NCBI GenBank assembly: GCA_025435555.1
Contig: JAIWWG010000111.1
Coordinates: 26,226 to 90,225 of the forward strand
DNA from: Chytriomyces cf. hyalinus JEL632
Lineage: Eukaryota > Chytridiomycota > Chytridiomycetes > Chytridiales > Chytriomycetaceae
Direction of reading: 5' to 3'
DNA length: 64,000 bases
Part shown: positions 10,601 through 20,400 of the stretch, in pieces
Position numbering within the stretch: position 1 is the first letter of the stretch
How the letters are laid out: the number at the start of each line of letters is the position of its first letter
Notes under the pieces: generated by a model
Databases searched by the model: none
What the model was told of the DNA's origin: nothing
Seen by the model: the letters and a program-made list of their open reading frames with translations, nothing else
Translations under genes and position numbers: made by a program

Positions 10601-10670
10601 CCGTAGTGTACCATTATCAATAAGAGCTTGCTACGGTAAAAGATGCTATAGTACAGCACCGATTGGGGTG

Positions 10671-10699
10671 GATGAGATGAGATGAGATGAGATGAGATG
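10671..10699. repeat. (GATGA)n pentanucleotide microsatellite
   Basis: Nearly six perfect copies of GATGA just outside the right end of the CACTA-type element. Confidence 0.95.
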
Positions 10700-10724
10700 C
10701 ATTGAGAGACTGAGAGAATACGCT

Positions 10725-10919
10725 CTAACGTCCACTCTTGCCATCAACCCTGGCACTGATGAGAGGAGTCGCTTGCACTCCTGGATCATACATTCGCATG
10801 TACGCCAGCATCACCATCGTATCCAACCCAAATTCAAGTTCCTTCTTGCGCTTGAATGCGTTCTTTCTGCCTTCGACCGTGTATGAGAGCGATATGGAGT
10901 GCACAGAGTTGAGGCACAT
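10725..10919 (-). CDS. small hypothetical protein (64 aa) with TATA box
   Basis: An ATG-started frame of 64 residues with a basic patch (EGRKNAFKRKKE) followed by a hydrophobic and conserved-looking stretch (GLDTMVMLAYMRMYDPG) and a basic end. A TATATAAA box lies about 60 nt upstream on the same strand (10987-10980), the spacing seen for other genes here, which favours a real gene. It could also be the first exon of a longer one. No family recognised. Confidence 0.4.
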   Translation of the reverse strand: MCLNSVHSISLSYTVEGRKNAFKRKKELEFGLDTMVMLAYMRMYDPGVQATPLISARVDGKSGR

Positions 10920-10979
10920 TGTTACTGATGTCCTTCCCGTTCTAGAGTGAAATTGACGGAGTATTTGAACTTATACCCC

Positions 10980-10987
10980 TTTATATA
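10980..10987 (-). promoter_or_regulatory. TATA box of the small minus-strand gene
   Basis: TATATAAA on the minus strand about 60 nt before the ATG at 10919. Confidence 0.45.
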
Positions 10988-11286
10988 GTCTTGTCCCAAG
11001 AAAGCGCCGATCGGAGGAATGCATCGCCGTTTCGTGTTATTGCCTCAATTTCTGTGGCGTCAATATTGGCCGATATGTCAATGCAGATCTGGGCATGAAA
11101 CGCCCGAAGAAAACCCCCCAAGAAATACATCCAGCCGAAACATTACCGAACCAACCGGGGAAATACCTCCATTGCTGCAATGAACTGCTGTTCCAATAAT
11201 AAACCCAATCTATTTTTTGTAATTTAAAAAAATGAACCGCACGTGCGTACAAATACGGCGACGACGCCTGTTTCACGCTCCTCGCA

Positions 11287-12877
11287 ATGCTCGCCGGTGC
11301 CGGCCTCCTCCTCAGTCTCTCTGGAATCATTGAAACCCCGCTACTCCACCCCTCCGCCCAACCCAATGCACAAACCAGAAACAACTCCCGATTCAAAACA
11401 TCGAAACCCAATTCCGCAACAACAATCGCAATTGCCCTCAAAAGCGGTATCGAAACATTCAATGCCCGTGTAGACTCTCAGTTAGGACTCGTTCCTGGAC
11501 AAGAAGGACGGTGTCCATGTTGTCCTGGTTGGGGATAAAGAGGCAGTCTCGAAGGGTGGGCATACGATGGTGGATGTATACACGGGCGAGTTTGAACGAG
11601 CAAAGAAAGCGGGTAGAAGAGAGTGGAAAGAGTGTCGTGATTCCAGACGGGCGAAGGAATGAGCAATAGGCTTGTTCAATGCAACTACTTTGAAAGCAAA
11701 CATAAAAGTCAGGCGTATGGAACAAGGGCACAATAGTAACGATACTAGTACCTAGTGGGCTGGTTTGACAGTGATGGATGGAGAGCCGATGCTCACAAGG
11801 TACTTTTTCATTCGTCCTCAGGTCTTGTTGAAATATGCGCTGACTGCGATGGTAGAATTTGCCCGGGTTTCGACTACTCTTTGAGAAATTCCCTGACGCG
11901 GACTTTTTCATGATGATCGACGACGATACTTATGTTTTTTTGTGAGTGCGTCCTGCCTGCCCATTTCGAAAAACTCAGGCGAAAGAAATATCGCAAACAC
12001 AGAGACAACCTTCAACGATACCTTTCACGATACGATTCATCGCAAAAACTGTATTTCGGACAAGCGAATCGATTTCGAGGTTGCGATGGTGTGATGGAAT
12101 ATGACGATTCGCTCAAGGCGCCACTTGTTGCTCAAGGCGGTGCAGGCATCATCATGTCTAGGGGTGCTCTTGAAGCCATGTTGAAAGTTGTGGATGAATG
12201 TATTGTGAAATACAATGGATGCTGGGGTAAATGTTTCCTTTTACTCGATCCCATTCACGCATCTAATTTATTGTTTTTCGAAAAAAAGCTGGCGATATCC
12301 GCGTGGCGCTTTGTCTTCGCGATGCCGATATTCGATTACAACACTTGGCTGGATTAAACGGATGGCCGTGAGTGCTTGTATCAATCATTTCACGAACAAA
12401 AACACTCAACAAGCATAACAAAAATCCAACAGCCCACAAGGAAACTTCATCTTCAGTCCAAACCCATGCGAAGTCCCCTTCACATACCACCACGTCCTCC
12501 CCGACCAAATGAAACAAATCCACGACATCGAACAATCCTTCCAAACCAAACACCCAAACCGCGCGCTTCCAAGCGCACACATGTACCATGCATTCCAAAA
12601 ACCCTCTTTGAACCCACAAGACCGCGACGATGCGATTCGAGACAAGGATGTTGAACGTGTCGGGCGAACGTTCATGAATTTTAATACTGCCACGTTTGAA
12701 GAATGCGAGCGGCGGTGTATTTATTATTCTCAATGTGTGAGTTGGTTTCATGATGCAAAGAAACGGTGTTGGTTGAAAAAGTCGCCCGGTGGGAAGGAGA
12801 AGTTGGAAGGGGTTTGGAGTGGGGTGTTGCCAAACCGGTTCGTGTGTGAGGAGAAGCCCTGGTGGCGCATCTTCTAA
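11287..12877 (+). pseudogene. GT31 fringe-like glycosyltransferase with PAN tail, copy 1 (frameshifted)
   Basis: A type II membrane glycosyltransferase of the fringe / beta-1,3-galactosyltransferase type (GT31), expected in the Golgi. An N-terminal hydrophobic anchor (AGAGLLLSLSG) precedes a stem. The catalytic part shows FPDADFFMMIDDDTYVFL (the metal-binding DDD motif), then after an intron (GTGAGT...CACAG, near 11941-11999) YFGQANRFRGCDGV and AQGGAGIIMS. Two more introns follow (about 12227-12288 and 12367-12431), then FIFSPNPC...YHHV and a cysteine-rich PAN/apple-like module (ECERRCIYYSQCVSWF...CWLKK) to residue end GVLPNRFVCEE. The 3' half is clean. The 5' half has a single-base shift near 11507, stops at about 11660, and another shift near 11845, so the copy is probably inactive unless unrecognised introns exist. 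Confidence 0.65.
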
Positions 12878-12998
12878 CTGAGACGAAGGGGGCAATGCTT
12901 TTATATACAACCGTTTTCTTTCGGGTTCCTTGGGTATTTAATTTGTGTGTGTGTATGCAAAACGGAGACTGGGAGTAAAAATAAATTACAACATTTAT

Positions 12999-13820
12999 TC
13001 ACATGCATACTTTGTGTTCCAATCGTTTCACGCGTGATTCGAGTGCTGAAATGCGGCTTGTCAAATCTTGCGCGTTTGGCTCGAGCCTCGGTGTCCGTGT
13101 CCTTGTCCTTGCACGTTCTTCTGTCCCGCGCTTCGTCACGTTACTTTCTTCAGCAACAACAGACGCGATACTCTCTGACGGTGCGTGTGTGGGCCACAAA
13201 AGTTTCTTCCAATCAGTCTCCCTTCTTACATTCGGATCTGCTGTCGTAGCCAATGATTCGATGGCTGTAGTTGATGATCCCACGTACTGAAACAATAGAT
13301 CTAACATTATATGCGTGCTTCTTTATGCGTTCGGCTGCTTTGTTTGATGGACGCAGGGAATTGTGGGATGTTGAAAGTGGTCCATCGCTCGAGAATCAAC
13401 ATTCGAAAGTAGCTTCCTCTTGCATAGAGAAGGATACAGCTGTGGCGGGTCGAAGATGGGATATTCTAGCAGACGAGAATCGGTGAAGAAGCCTGATGAT
13501 CCGATGGCGCAGGTGATAATGATCGTCGCGAAGCCTCGTCGACTCGGCATTCCATCTCGTCCCGTTCAAACTCCTGCACTGCAGGACCGCTCTTCCACAG
13601 ACACAGGCATACGCAGCAAAGCAACGTCCTTCGACCCAGTTGCAACAGGACACTGCCTCGATCGCGAGAGCGTCTCAAAGAGCGTTGTTGCAGTCTTCCC
13701 CGGCTTGAACGCCCGTCTCAGTTTACTCTTTTGCTTGACTGCATGCGCAGAGAGTGTACGTATTTGCGCTCGAGTTCCGCGTCCAAAGCCCTTTTGCCCG
13801 TTTCCGCCAGTCCAGTTCAT
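12999..13820 (-). CDS. hypothetical gene starting MNWTGG
   Basis: A minus-strand frame opens at 13820 with MNWTGGNGQKGFGRGTR, then basic helical sequence (KQKSKLRRAFKPGK). A MNWTGG start followed by basic sequence recalls a family of fungal hypothetical proteins, from memory only. A TTTCAG acceptor near 13290 leads into an exon ending with a coiled-coil-like segment (LTSRISALESRVKRLEHK, stop at 12999). Exon joins between about 13566 and 13290 are not resolved: frames ending DHQASSPILVC and TIPCVHQTKQPNA both occur there. It lies between the two GT31 copies on the opposite strand. Function unknown. Confidence 0.4.
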
Positions 13821-13959
13821 GATGACTTTAACTTGTGTTTGTTGATAAAATATGGTTCAAATGCTTGGGCGTTTATTCCAGACAAGGGGGCTGTCAACCC
13901 AAACAAATCTCATCTCCACCTTCCTTACCATCCAAACCATCACATAGACCTCCCTCGCA

Positions 13960-15688
13960 ATGTCCAAACGCGTCTTCACAATCCCTCGGAAGCCGCGTCT
14001 TACAGTATTGGTCGTCTGCATCCTAATCGCTGTCGTCATTCTCGAAAACCCAATCAACTGCCTCGAAAAACCAACCGACGCTTCTTCATCATCCTCGAAT
14101 ACCGAACAACAAGCAATTCTTTCCTCACCACGAATCGCCATCGCATTAAAAACCGGCTCAGAAACGCTTATACACACGCGCAGCGACACAACTGCTAACG
14201 TTCCTTTCAAACACGAGTTCAATTGATTTAATGATAGTTGGAGAGTCGCCAGGTTATTCCATCGGCGGAAAAGAGATGGTGGATGTGTATACGCGCGTGT
14301 ATGAGGATGCAAAGGCACGTGTTCAAGCATCTTCTGCGGATAAGGAATGGATACAGCGGATGCAGTATTTGGACAAGCATCCGAGTATTGTAAAACACTT
14401 GAAAGAAGAAGTGGATGCATCAGAGAAGGAGAAGGGGCCAATTGATTCGTCAGAAAATGAGTTGGTGAAACAGGATGATCATTTGCGAAAACGGAGTGGA
14501 TTGTCGCGCAGAGGGTCCACGAAAGTTGGTCTTGAAAAGGGGTTTGTAGTTCCTGGACAGAAGGCAAAGACAAAGGGATGGTGAGATTTGTCTTTTGAAC
14601 CATCATTTATGTCAGTAATAACGCGCTGTTCAACCCTCGCAGGACGCTGGACGCGCATAAAAACTTGCCTGCATTTCGTCTACTTTACAACAAGTTTCCC
14701 AACGCAGACTGGTACATTATGATTGACGATGATTCATACATTTTCCTGTGAGACCCAATGCAAGCTGGAACAAGAATTCATGGTCTAAAGTCCGTTTATT
14801 CCCGCGCAGAGACAACCTTCGACATTTCTTATCTAAAAGAGATCCCATCCGAAAATCATTACATTGGCCAAGCAAACAGATTCCGAGGATGCGATGGAGT
14901 CCGCAAAATGGGAGACGGGCCCAAATTTGCGCAAGGCGGATCAGGAATTGTCACGTCTCAAGGCGCCTTAAAGACAATGATGAACATTATCGATGTTTGT
15001 ATAATGCGGTATAAATCCTGTTGGGGTGAGAGTCCTTTGTTGCGAATATCAAAATAATTCTGATTTCTGGATTCTTTCCTTTCACAACAGCCGGTGATAT
15101 TCGCGTTGGTCTTTGCATGCGTGATTCAGGAATCCTTGTTGAACATTTTCGCGAATTCTATGGATTCCCGTGAGTTGTATCACTGTATCTCACCATTCCC
15201 ATCAACTCATTTCTCAAACTACACAGACCCAATGCAGACTTTGGATTCCCCGATGATCCATGCACCCGCCCACTCGTATTCCATCACTCGACACAGCATC
15301 AAATCCAAATATTCCATGAGATTGAACGCGCGAAATCTAAACTTCTTGACTCAAAAGGACCCACTTTCATCACAATGAGCGACTTGTACCATCACATGAA
15401 CTTTAAAACGGCAGTACGCGGTTTCGAAAGGGCAAACGCCGAGCGCGTATCAGAATGCAAAGCAACACGGCCGTCAAAGGAAAGTTGTTAGAAGGAGACG
15501 CGGTTGTGATGCCGCCTGGGAGTGTGCCTGAAGCATGTCTCGCGCAATGCGAGGGAAAGGAAGAGTGCGTTGCGTGGGTGCTGGATGACGCTGGATTATG
15601 TACGTTGATGGCCGGGCCTGGGAAATTCATTGAGAGGAACGGGAGTTGGAGCGGCGTATTGGTGTCGCGCTACAAATGTGGCCTGTGA
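13960..15688 (+). pseudogene. GT31 fringe-like glycosyltransferase with PAN tail, copy 2 (frameshifted)
   Basis: A paralogue of copy 1 with the same order: N-terminal anchor (LTVLVVCILIAVVIL), the segment IAIALKTGSETL, stem, NADWYIMIDDDSYIFL, YIGQANRFRGCDGV, AQGGSGIVTS, four introns at the matching places (for example GTGAGA after 14581 and CGCAG before 14642), FHHSTQHQIQIFHEIE, and a PAN-like tail (EACLAQCEGKEECVAW...CTLMAG). Three single-base shifts break it: near 14226 in the stem, near 14850 before YIGQAN, and near 15450 before the PAN module. Each lost frame resumes immediately in the next register, so the lesions look recent. An AATAAA lies just after the stop. Confidence 0.68.
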
Positions 15689-15893
15689 GCTGTCAATAAA
15701 GGATTTTCGAATTCACGCTTTTGCGGCGCTCACAGCACTAACTACCATAAAATCATCGCCCCTGATGATTTGGCAATGTTGCTGCAAATGTGGCTGGTGA
15801 GTTTATATTTCGAAGTAGCGCGTTGCAATTTCAAACTAGAGTGCATTTCGAATCAGATGCTACAAATGGTGCCGCCGCCAATGTTTATTTTAC

Positions 15894-15901
15894 TATAAAT
15901 A
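15894..15901 (+). promoter_or_regulatory. TATA box of oxidoreductase copy 1
   Basis: TATAAATA 49 nt before the ATG at 15950. Confidence 0.5.
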
Positions 15902-15949
15902 CGGGGTTCAGAGAAGGGCGAAAAGCCAAGATAATTTGTTCCATTCGAA

Positions 15950-17014
15950 ATGGCCGCCGACACAACTCCAATCCCAGCAACGATGCAAGCCATCACCTTC
16001 AGCAAGTTTGGAGATTCCAGCGTACTTGAATACCAAACCATCGCTACACCACTTCTTACCGAGAAGGACAACACGGACTGCGTGTTGGTTCGCGTACACG
16101 CTGCCGGCGTGAACCCCGTGGACCACAAACTTCGTAAAGGCGAAATGACCGCGCTGGTCACTGTAAACTTTCCAGCAATCCCCGGTATCGACTACGCGGG
16201 TGTCATTGCTGCCGTACAGGCTGGATACTCGGGACCGCTGAAAGTGGGTGACCGCGTGTACGGAAAGACTGCCAATGTCCAAGACAAGGGCCCATATGCG
16301 CAGTACATTAAGCTCGATACAAAGGTGGATCTAGTAGTTCCGCTTCCAGCAAACGTTTCGTTCAATGATGCTGGCGGCGTTGCAGTCGTGGCGTTGACTG
16401 CATACGTGGGTCTTGTGCCGTACGGAGGACTTTCGAAAAACGTTGCTGAAAACGTAGGACGTAAAGTGCTCGTGATTGGCGCGTCAGGTGGAGTCGGCAT
16501 GTTCGTTGTACAGATGGCCAAGTTGCTTGGAGCGCACGTCACCGCCGTTGCATCTGGCAAGAACAAGGATTTTGTCCTCAACACCCTTGGAGCGGATGTC
16601 TTCTTGGATTACACGACTGCGCCGCTTACCGAGCGGTTATCCACCAAAAATGAATTTGACGTCATTTATGACACTGTGGCCGGCGACAAGGGTAAAAACT
16701 GGGAGCTAGCGCAGACCATTCTCAAATCAAGCGGTCTATTCGTGAGTCCAGTCCCACCGTTTGATGGACCCGTCAGTGTGGGCAACATGGCCAGCATGAT
16801 GGGAACTATGGCGTGGAGAGGTGTGACGAGTTCGCGGCGCTACAGATTCATTTCATCAGCCCCAGTTTCTGACTTTCCAATGGTTGCGGAGTGGATTGCG
16901 AACGGTAGTTTGAAGCTGGTTACGAGCGTGGCTCTTCCTCTTGCAGAAGCCAAAAAAGCGCAGGAGCTTAGCGAGACTGGACGCACGGTCGGAAAGATTG
17001 TGTTGAATCCTTGA
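15950..17014 (+). CDS. MDR-family NADPH:quinone oxidoreductase-like, copy 1
   Basis: A single-exon, fully open gene for 354 residues in the medium-chain dehydrogenase/reductase superfamily, closest in feel to quinone oxidoreductase / RTN4IP1-type proteins. The N-terminal GroES-like domain has LVRVHAAGVNPVDHKLRKG and GDRVYGKT. The Rossmann domain has the dinucleotide loop GASGGVGMFVVQMAKLLGA near residue 177. The structural-zinc cysteine cluster of alcohol dehydrogenases is not seen, which fits a zinc-free NADPH-dependent reductase. The substrate cannot be read from sequence. It is the intact member of three tandem copies. Confidence 0.88.
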   Translation: MAADTTPIPATMQAITFSKFGDSSVLEYQTIATPLLTEKDNTDCVLVRVHAAGVNPVDHKLRKGEMTALVTVNFPAIPGIDYAGVIAAVQAGYSGPLKVGDRVYGKTANVQDKGPYAQYIKLDTKVDLVVPLPANVSFNDAGGVAVVALTAYVGLVPYGGLSKNVAENVGRKVLVIGASGGVGMFVVQMAKLLGAHVTAVASGKNKDFVLNTLGADVFLDYTTAPLTERLSTKNEFDVIYDTVAGDKGKNWELAQTILKSSGLFVSPVPPFDGPVSVGNMASMMGTMAWRGVTSSRRYRFISSAPVSDFPMVAEWIANGSLKLVTSVALPLAEAKKAQELSETGRTVGKIVLNP

Positions 17015-17184
17015 GAAATGGTTATTTTGGGTGTCACATTTTTCGATCCTGCATACAGTTGTCACAGTAAACTATTCAATTCAAATTCACACCTGCCGTT
17101 GAACATTACGCGTGGAGCGCATACAATACATCAAACTGAGGATGACTTCAATTCCATTTATTTGTGCAAACATCAAACAAAGGA

Positions 17185-17455
17185 GGCACAAGGCAAAACA
17201 AAGGAATGGTAAGTCACATCTTTCATGTTGTCATTTGTTCGCTTCAGAAAGAGTGTAACCCTGCTAACGTTGCCAGGACTTTGGGCACCCATAAAACCTT
17301 CCCGTCTTCTTTGTAACAAGTTTCCGAACGCAAACTGGTTGCTGTCTGAAAATAAAAACGCGTGTTTCAGCGTCTCTTTTATCCCCGCCAGAGACAACCT
17401 TCGGCTTTTGTCCAAACCGAAAATCATTCACCCAATCTCGCAGCAGTGAGGGAAA
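17185..17455 (+). pseudogene. GT31 glycosyltransferase relic
   Basis: This short stretch matches the exon-intron-exon junction of GT31 copy 2 around 14565-14830. AAAACAAAGGAATGG and a GT donor are followed by sequence parallel to the HKNLPAFRLLYNKFPNADW exon, now with stops, then an AGACAACCTTCG segment parallel to the next exon start. It lies between oxidoreductase copies 1 and 2, showing that the two families were duplicated together or rearranged into each other. No coding capacity remains. Confidence 0.65.
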
Positions 17456-17638
17456 TGCAGCGCGTACTGGGCCTGGGACATTTGTTGAGCTGTGTTAATG
17501 CGGCTTGTGAATTACTAATACATGATTTCGAATCAGAGGTAACAGTGGGGGTATGGGGGTACTGACGCTGATCATTTTTGCAATGGTATCATAAACACAC
17601 GGTCTGTGTGAAGCAAGATTTGTTCTTTTGATTCGAAA

Positions 17639-18693
17639 ATGGCCTCTTCAGTCCCAGCAACAATGCACGCAGTCACCTTCAGCAAATACGGCGATTCCAG
17701 CGTGCTCGAACACGGAACCGTTGCAACTCCACTTCTTGCCGAGAAGGACACGAGCTGCGTTCTTGTTCGCGTGCACGCTGCCGGCGTTAACCCCGTCGAT
17801 TACAAAGTCCGCAGAGGCGACATGTCCGCAATGGTCGCTATGCCGTTCCCAGCAATCCTTGGTATCGATTACGCTGGTATCATTGCCGCCGTGCACGCTG
17901 GATACTCGGGACCACTCAAAGTTGGTGACCGCGTATACGGCAAGACTGCCGGTGTCCAGGGGAAAGGCACATACGCCGAATACGTCAAGATCGATACGAA
18001 ATTGGATTTGGTTGTTCCACTGCCAGCAAACGTTTCTTTCAACGATGCTGGTGGAGTTGGTGTTGTCGCGTTGACTGCATATGTGGGTCTTGGTGCCGTA
18101 TGGAGGACTTTCGAAAGATGCTGCGGAAAATGCTGGGCGCCGAGTCCTTGTGATTGGTGCATCTGGTGGTGTAGGGATGTTTGTTGTTCAAATGGCCAAG
18201 CTGCTTGGTGCTCATGTGACTGCCGTTGCATCTGGAAAGAACAAAGACTTTGTGATCAACACCCTCGGAGCGGATGTCTTCTTGGACTACACGACTGCAC
18301 CTACTCACGGAGCGACTATCCACCAAAGATGAATTTGATGTGATATACGACGCTGTGGCTGGCGACGATGGAAAGAACTGGGAACTGGCCCAAACAATTC
18401 TCAAACCAAGCGGCTTGTTCGTCAGTCCAGCAGCACCCTTTGAAGGTGGTATCAGTGTCGGTAATGTGGCCAAATTTGCGGGAACTCTCGCCTGGAGAGC
18501 TGTCATGAGTTCGCGTCGCTACAAATTCATTTCAGCAATCCCGGTTCCAGATTTTCCGCCAGTCGCAGAGTGGATTGAAAAGGGAAGCTTGAAACTCGTC
18601 ACAAGTGTGGCTCTTCCCCTCGCCGAGGCCAAAAAGGCGCATGAGCTGAGTGAGTCTGGACGTACAGTCGGAAAGATTGTGCTGAATCCTTGA
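17639..18693 (+). pseudogene. quinone oxidoreductase-like, copy 2 (two frameshifts)
   Basis: Closely related to copy 1 over the whole length and ending with the same TVGKIVLNP tail. One extra base near 18092 (TTGGTG where copies 1 and 3 have TTGTG) moves the frame before the dinucleotide-binding loop. A second extra base near 18301 moves it again before LSTKDEFDVIYDAVAG. Everything between and after stays readable in shifted registers, so inactivation, if real, is recent. Confidence 0.75.
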
Positions 18694-18978
18694 ATCAGCG
18701 TGTTTTGTTTTTCATCGTGTAGTTATGACAGTAAACTATTTCATGCTGCATGCCTGATTTTATACAAGTCGCGCTGGACTTCTGTAAAGGCATGTCTGTG
18801 ACACGCTCTGTGCTGAGTACCCGAACGGCGACCTGATGACGGAGAATTTTCATCAGCACCCAAAAATTTTGCTCAGGCTTTTTCAGGGTTTGGGAAAGAT
18901 ACGCGCTCACCGCTTGCGCTTATTCCTCCCGTGACGCATTTCCAACCAAAGAGCAAGAAGGGTTTGTTGGAACTTCAG

Positions 18979-18984
18979 TATAAA
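18979..18984 (+). promoter_or_regulatory. TATA box of oxidoreductase copy 3
   Basis: TATAAA about 45 nt before the ATG at 19029. Confidence 0.45.
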
Positions 18985-19028
18985 GATGGATCTGGAAACA
19001 CGCTTGTTGGAGCACAAATCCTTCCAAA

Positions 19029-20086
19029 ATGACCAACGACACTCCAATCCCAGCAATAATGCAAGCAATCACCTTCAGCAAGTACGGCGACTCCAGCGTG
19101 CTTGAACACCAGACCATTGCAACTCCGGCCCTGTCAGACAAGGACACAAGCTGCATCCTTGTTCGCGTACACTCTGCCGGCGTCAATCCCGCCGACTACA
19201 AGGTTCGTAAAGGCGACATGGCCACGATGGTCAAGTTGCACTTTCCAGCAATCCCTGGTCTCGACTACGCAGGAATCGTTGCCGCAGTTCACTCTAAATA
19301 CTCGGGGCCACTTAAAGTTGGTGATCGCGTGTATGGCAAGACTGCCGATATGCAGGACAACGGCACTTATGCTCAGTATATCAAGCTCGATACAAAGCTG
19401 GATTTGGTTGTTCCACTGCCGGAAAATGTTTCATTCAACGATGCTGGCGGCGTTGCAGTCGTGGCCTTGACTGCGTATGTGGGCTTGGTGCCTTACGGAG
19501 GTCTTTCGAAAAATGTTGCAGAGAATGCGGGCCGCAGAGTATTGGTGATTGGTGCATCGGGGGGAGTTGGCATGTTTGTTGTGCAAATTGCCAAGTTGCT
19601 CGGCGCTCATGTTACCGCCGTTGCGTCTGGCAAGAACAAAGGCTTTGTTGTCAACACACTCAAAGCGGATACCTTCGTCGATTACACTCTCTCACCGCTC
19701 GCACAACAATTATCCACCAAAAACGAATTTGACGTCATTACGATGCAGTGGCTGGCGACAATGGAAAAAACTGGGAACTCGCGCAAACCATCCTCAAACC
19801 AAGCGGTTTATTCGTGAGTCCAGTCCCGCCATTCGACGGACCCGTCAGTGTGGGTAACATGACCAGCATGGTGGGAACTATAACCTGGAGAGCCGTATCA
19901 AGTTCTCGGCGCTACAAATTCATTTCATCCATTCCAGTCTCTGACTTTCCTGTCGTCGCGGAATGGATTGCGAAAGGTAGTTTGAAGATGGTAACAAGTT
20001 TGGCGCTTCCTCTCGCAGATACCAGAAAAGCTCAGGACCTAAGCGAGACTGGACGCACAGTTGGAAAGATTGTGTTGAACCCTTGA
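19029..20086 (+). pseudogene. quinone oxidoreductase-like, copy 3 (one frameshift)
   Basis: The third tandem paralogue, starting MTNDTPIPAIMQAITF, with an intact GroES-like half and the loop GASGGVGMFVVQIAKLLGA. Near 19739 one T is missing compared with copy 1 (GTCATTACG against GTCATTTATG), which ends the first frame about 25 codons later. The remainder resumes as AGDNGKNWELAQTILK and ends TVGKIVLNP. A single-base change separates it from an intact gene, so sequencing error cannot be excluded. Confidence 0.75.
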
Positions 20087-20207
20087 TTCGCTTGGTTGGT
20101 TATCACAATAAACAGTATTTGGTGTTAAGTGAAGAAAGATCCGTCTGGTGCTCACAGCAGCAGCACGCAAGTTACAATCGATGAGTCGAGTCCGAAAAAA
20201 ATAAGAG

Positions 20208-20278
20208 TGCATCAGCCGGGAATCGAACCCGGGACTACCGCGTGGCAGGCGATAATTATACCACTAAACCACTGATGC
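20208..20278 (-). tRNA. tRNA-Gly (anticodon GCC)
   Basis: Read on the minus strand, a 71-nt cloverleaf begins GCATCAGTGG and ends with the pairing CTGATGC plus an A discriminator. The D-arm is GGTTTAGTGGTATAAT, the anticodon loop reads CTGCCAC with anticodon GCC, and the T-arm is CCGGGTTCGATTCCCGG with a perfect five-base-pair stem. A-box and B-box promoter sequences are intact. No intron. Confidence 0.97.
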
Positions 20279-20400
20279 TGTCATTTTCTCAAAAAATGAC
20301 GGCAATATCTTATTAATACAGAACTAAACTTAACCACTTTGGGAGCGTTTAAAACTTTCACTTCACAGAAAACAAATCGGCAAATAAACTGGGCACTGCG

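Larger units (their letters stand above)
8307..10608. mobile_element. non-autonomous CACTA-type DNA transposon
   Basis: A 2302-bp element whose ends are inverted copies of CACTACGGGCAAT, followed on both sides by TATTCTTG. Flanking bases are TA on the left (8305-8306) and TA on the right (10609-10610), consistent with a 2-bp duplication. Blocks of palindromic repeats line both ends, the classic layout of CACTA (EnSpm/CMC) elements. No transposase is recognisable inside, so it must depend on another element. It sits 37 bp beyond the end of the KDZ element. The interior (about 8710-10270) has only weak open frames. Confidence 0.82.

Noticed and set aside
13857-14606. A 249-codon minus-strand frame
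   Set aside because: Antisense to GT31 copy 2, which has clear homology, motifs and introns on the plus strand.
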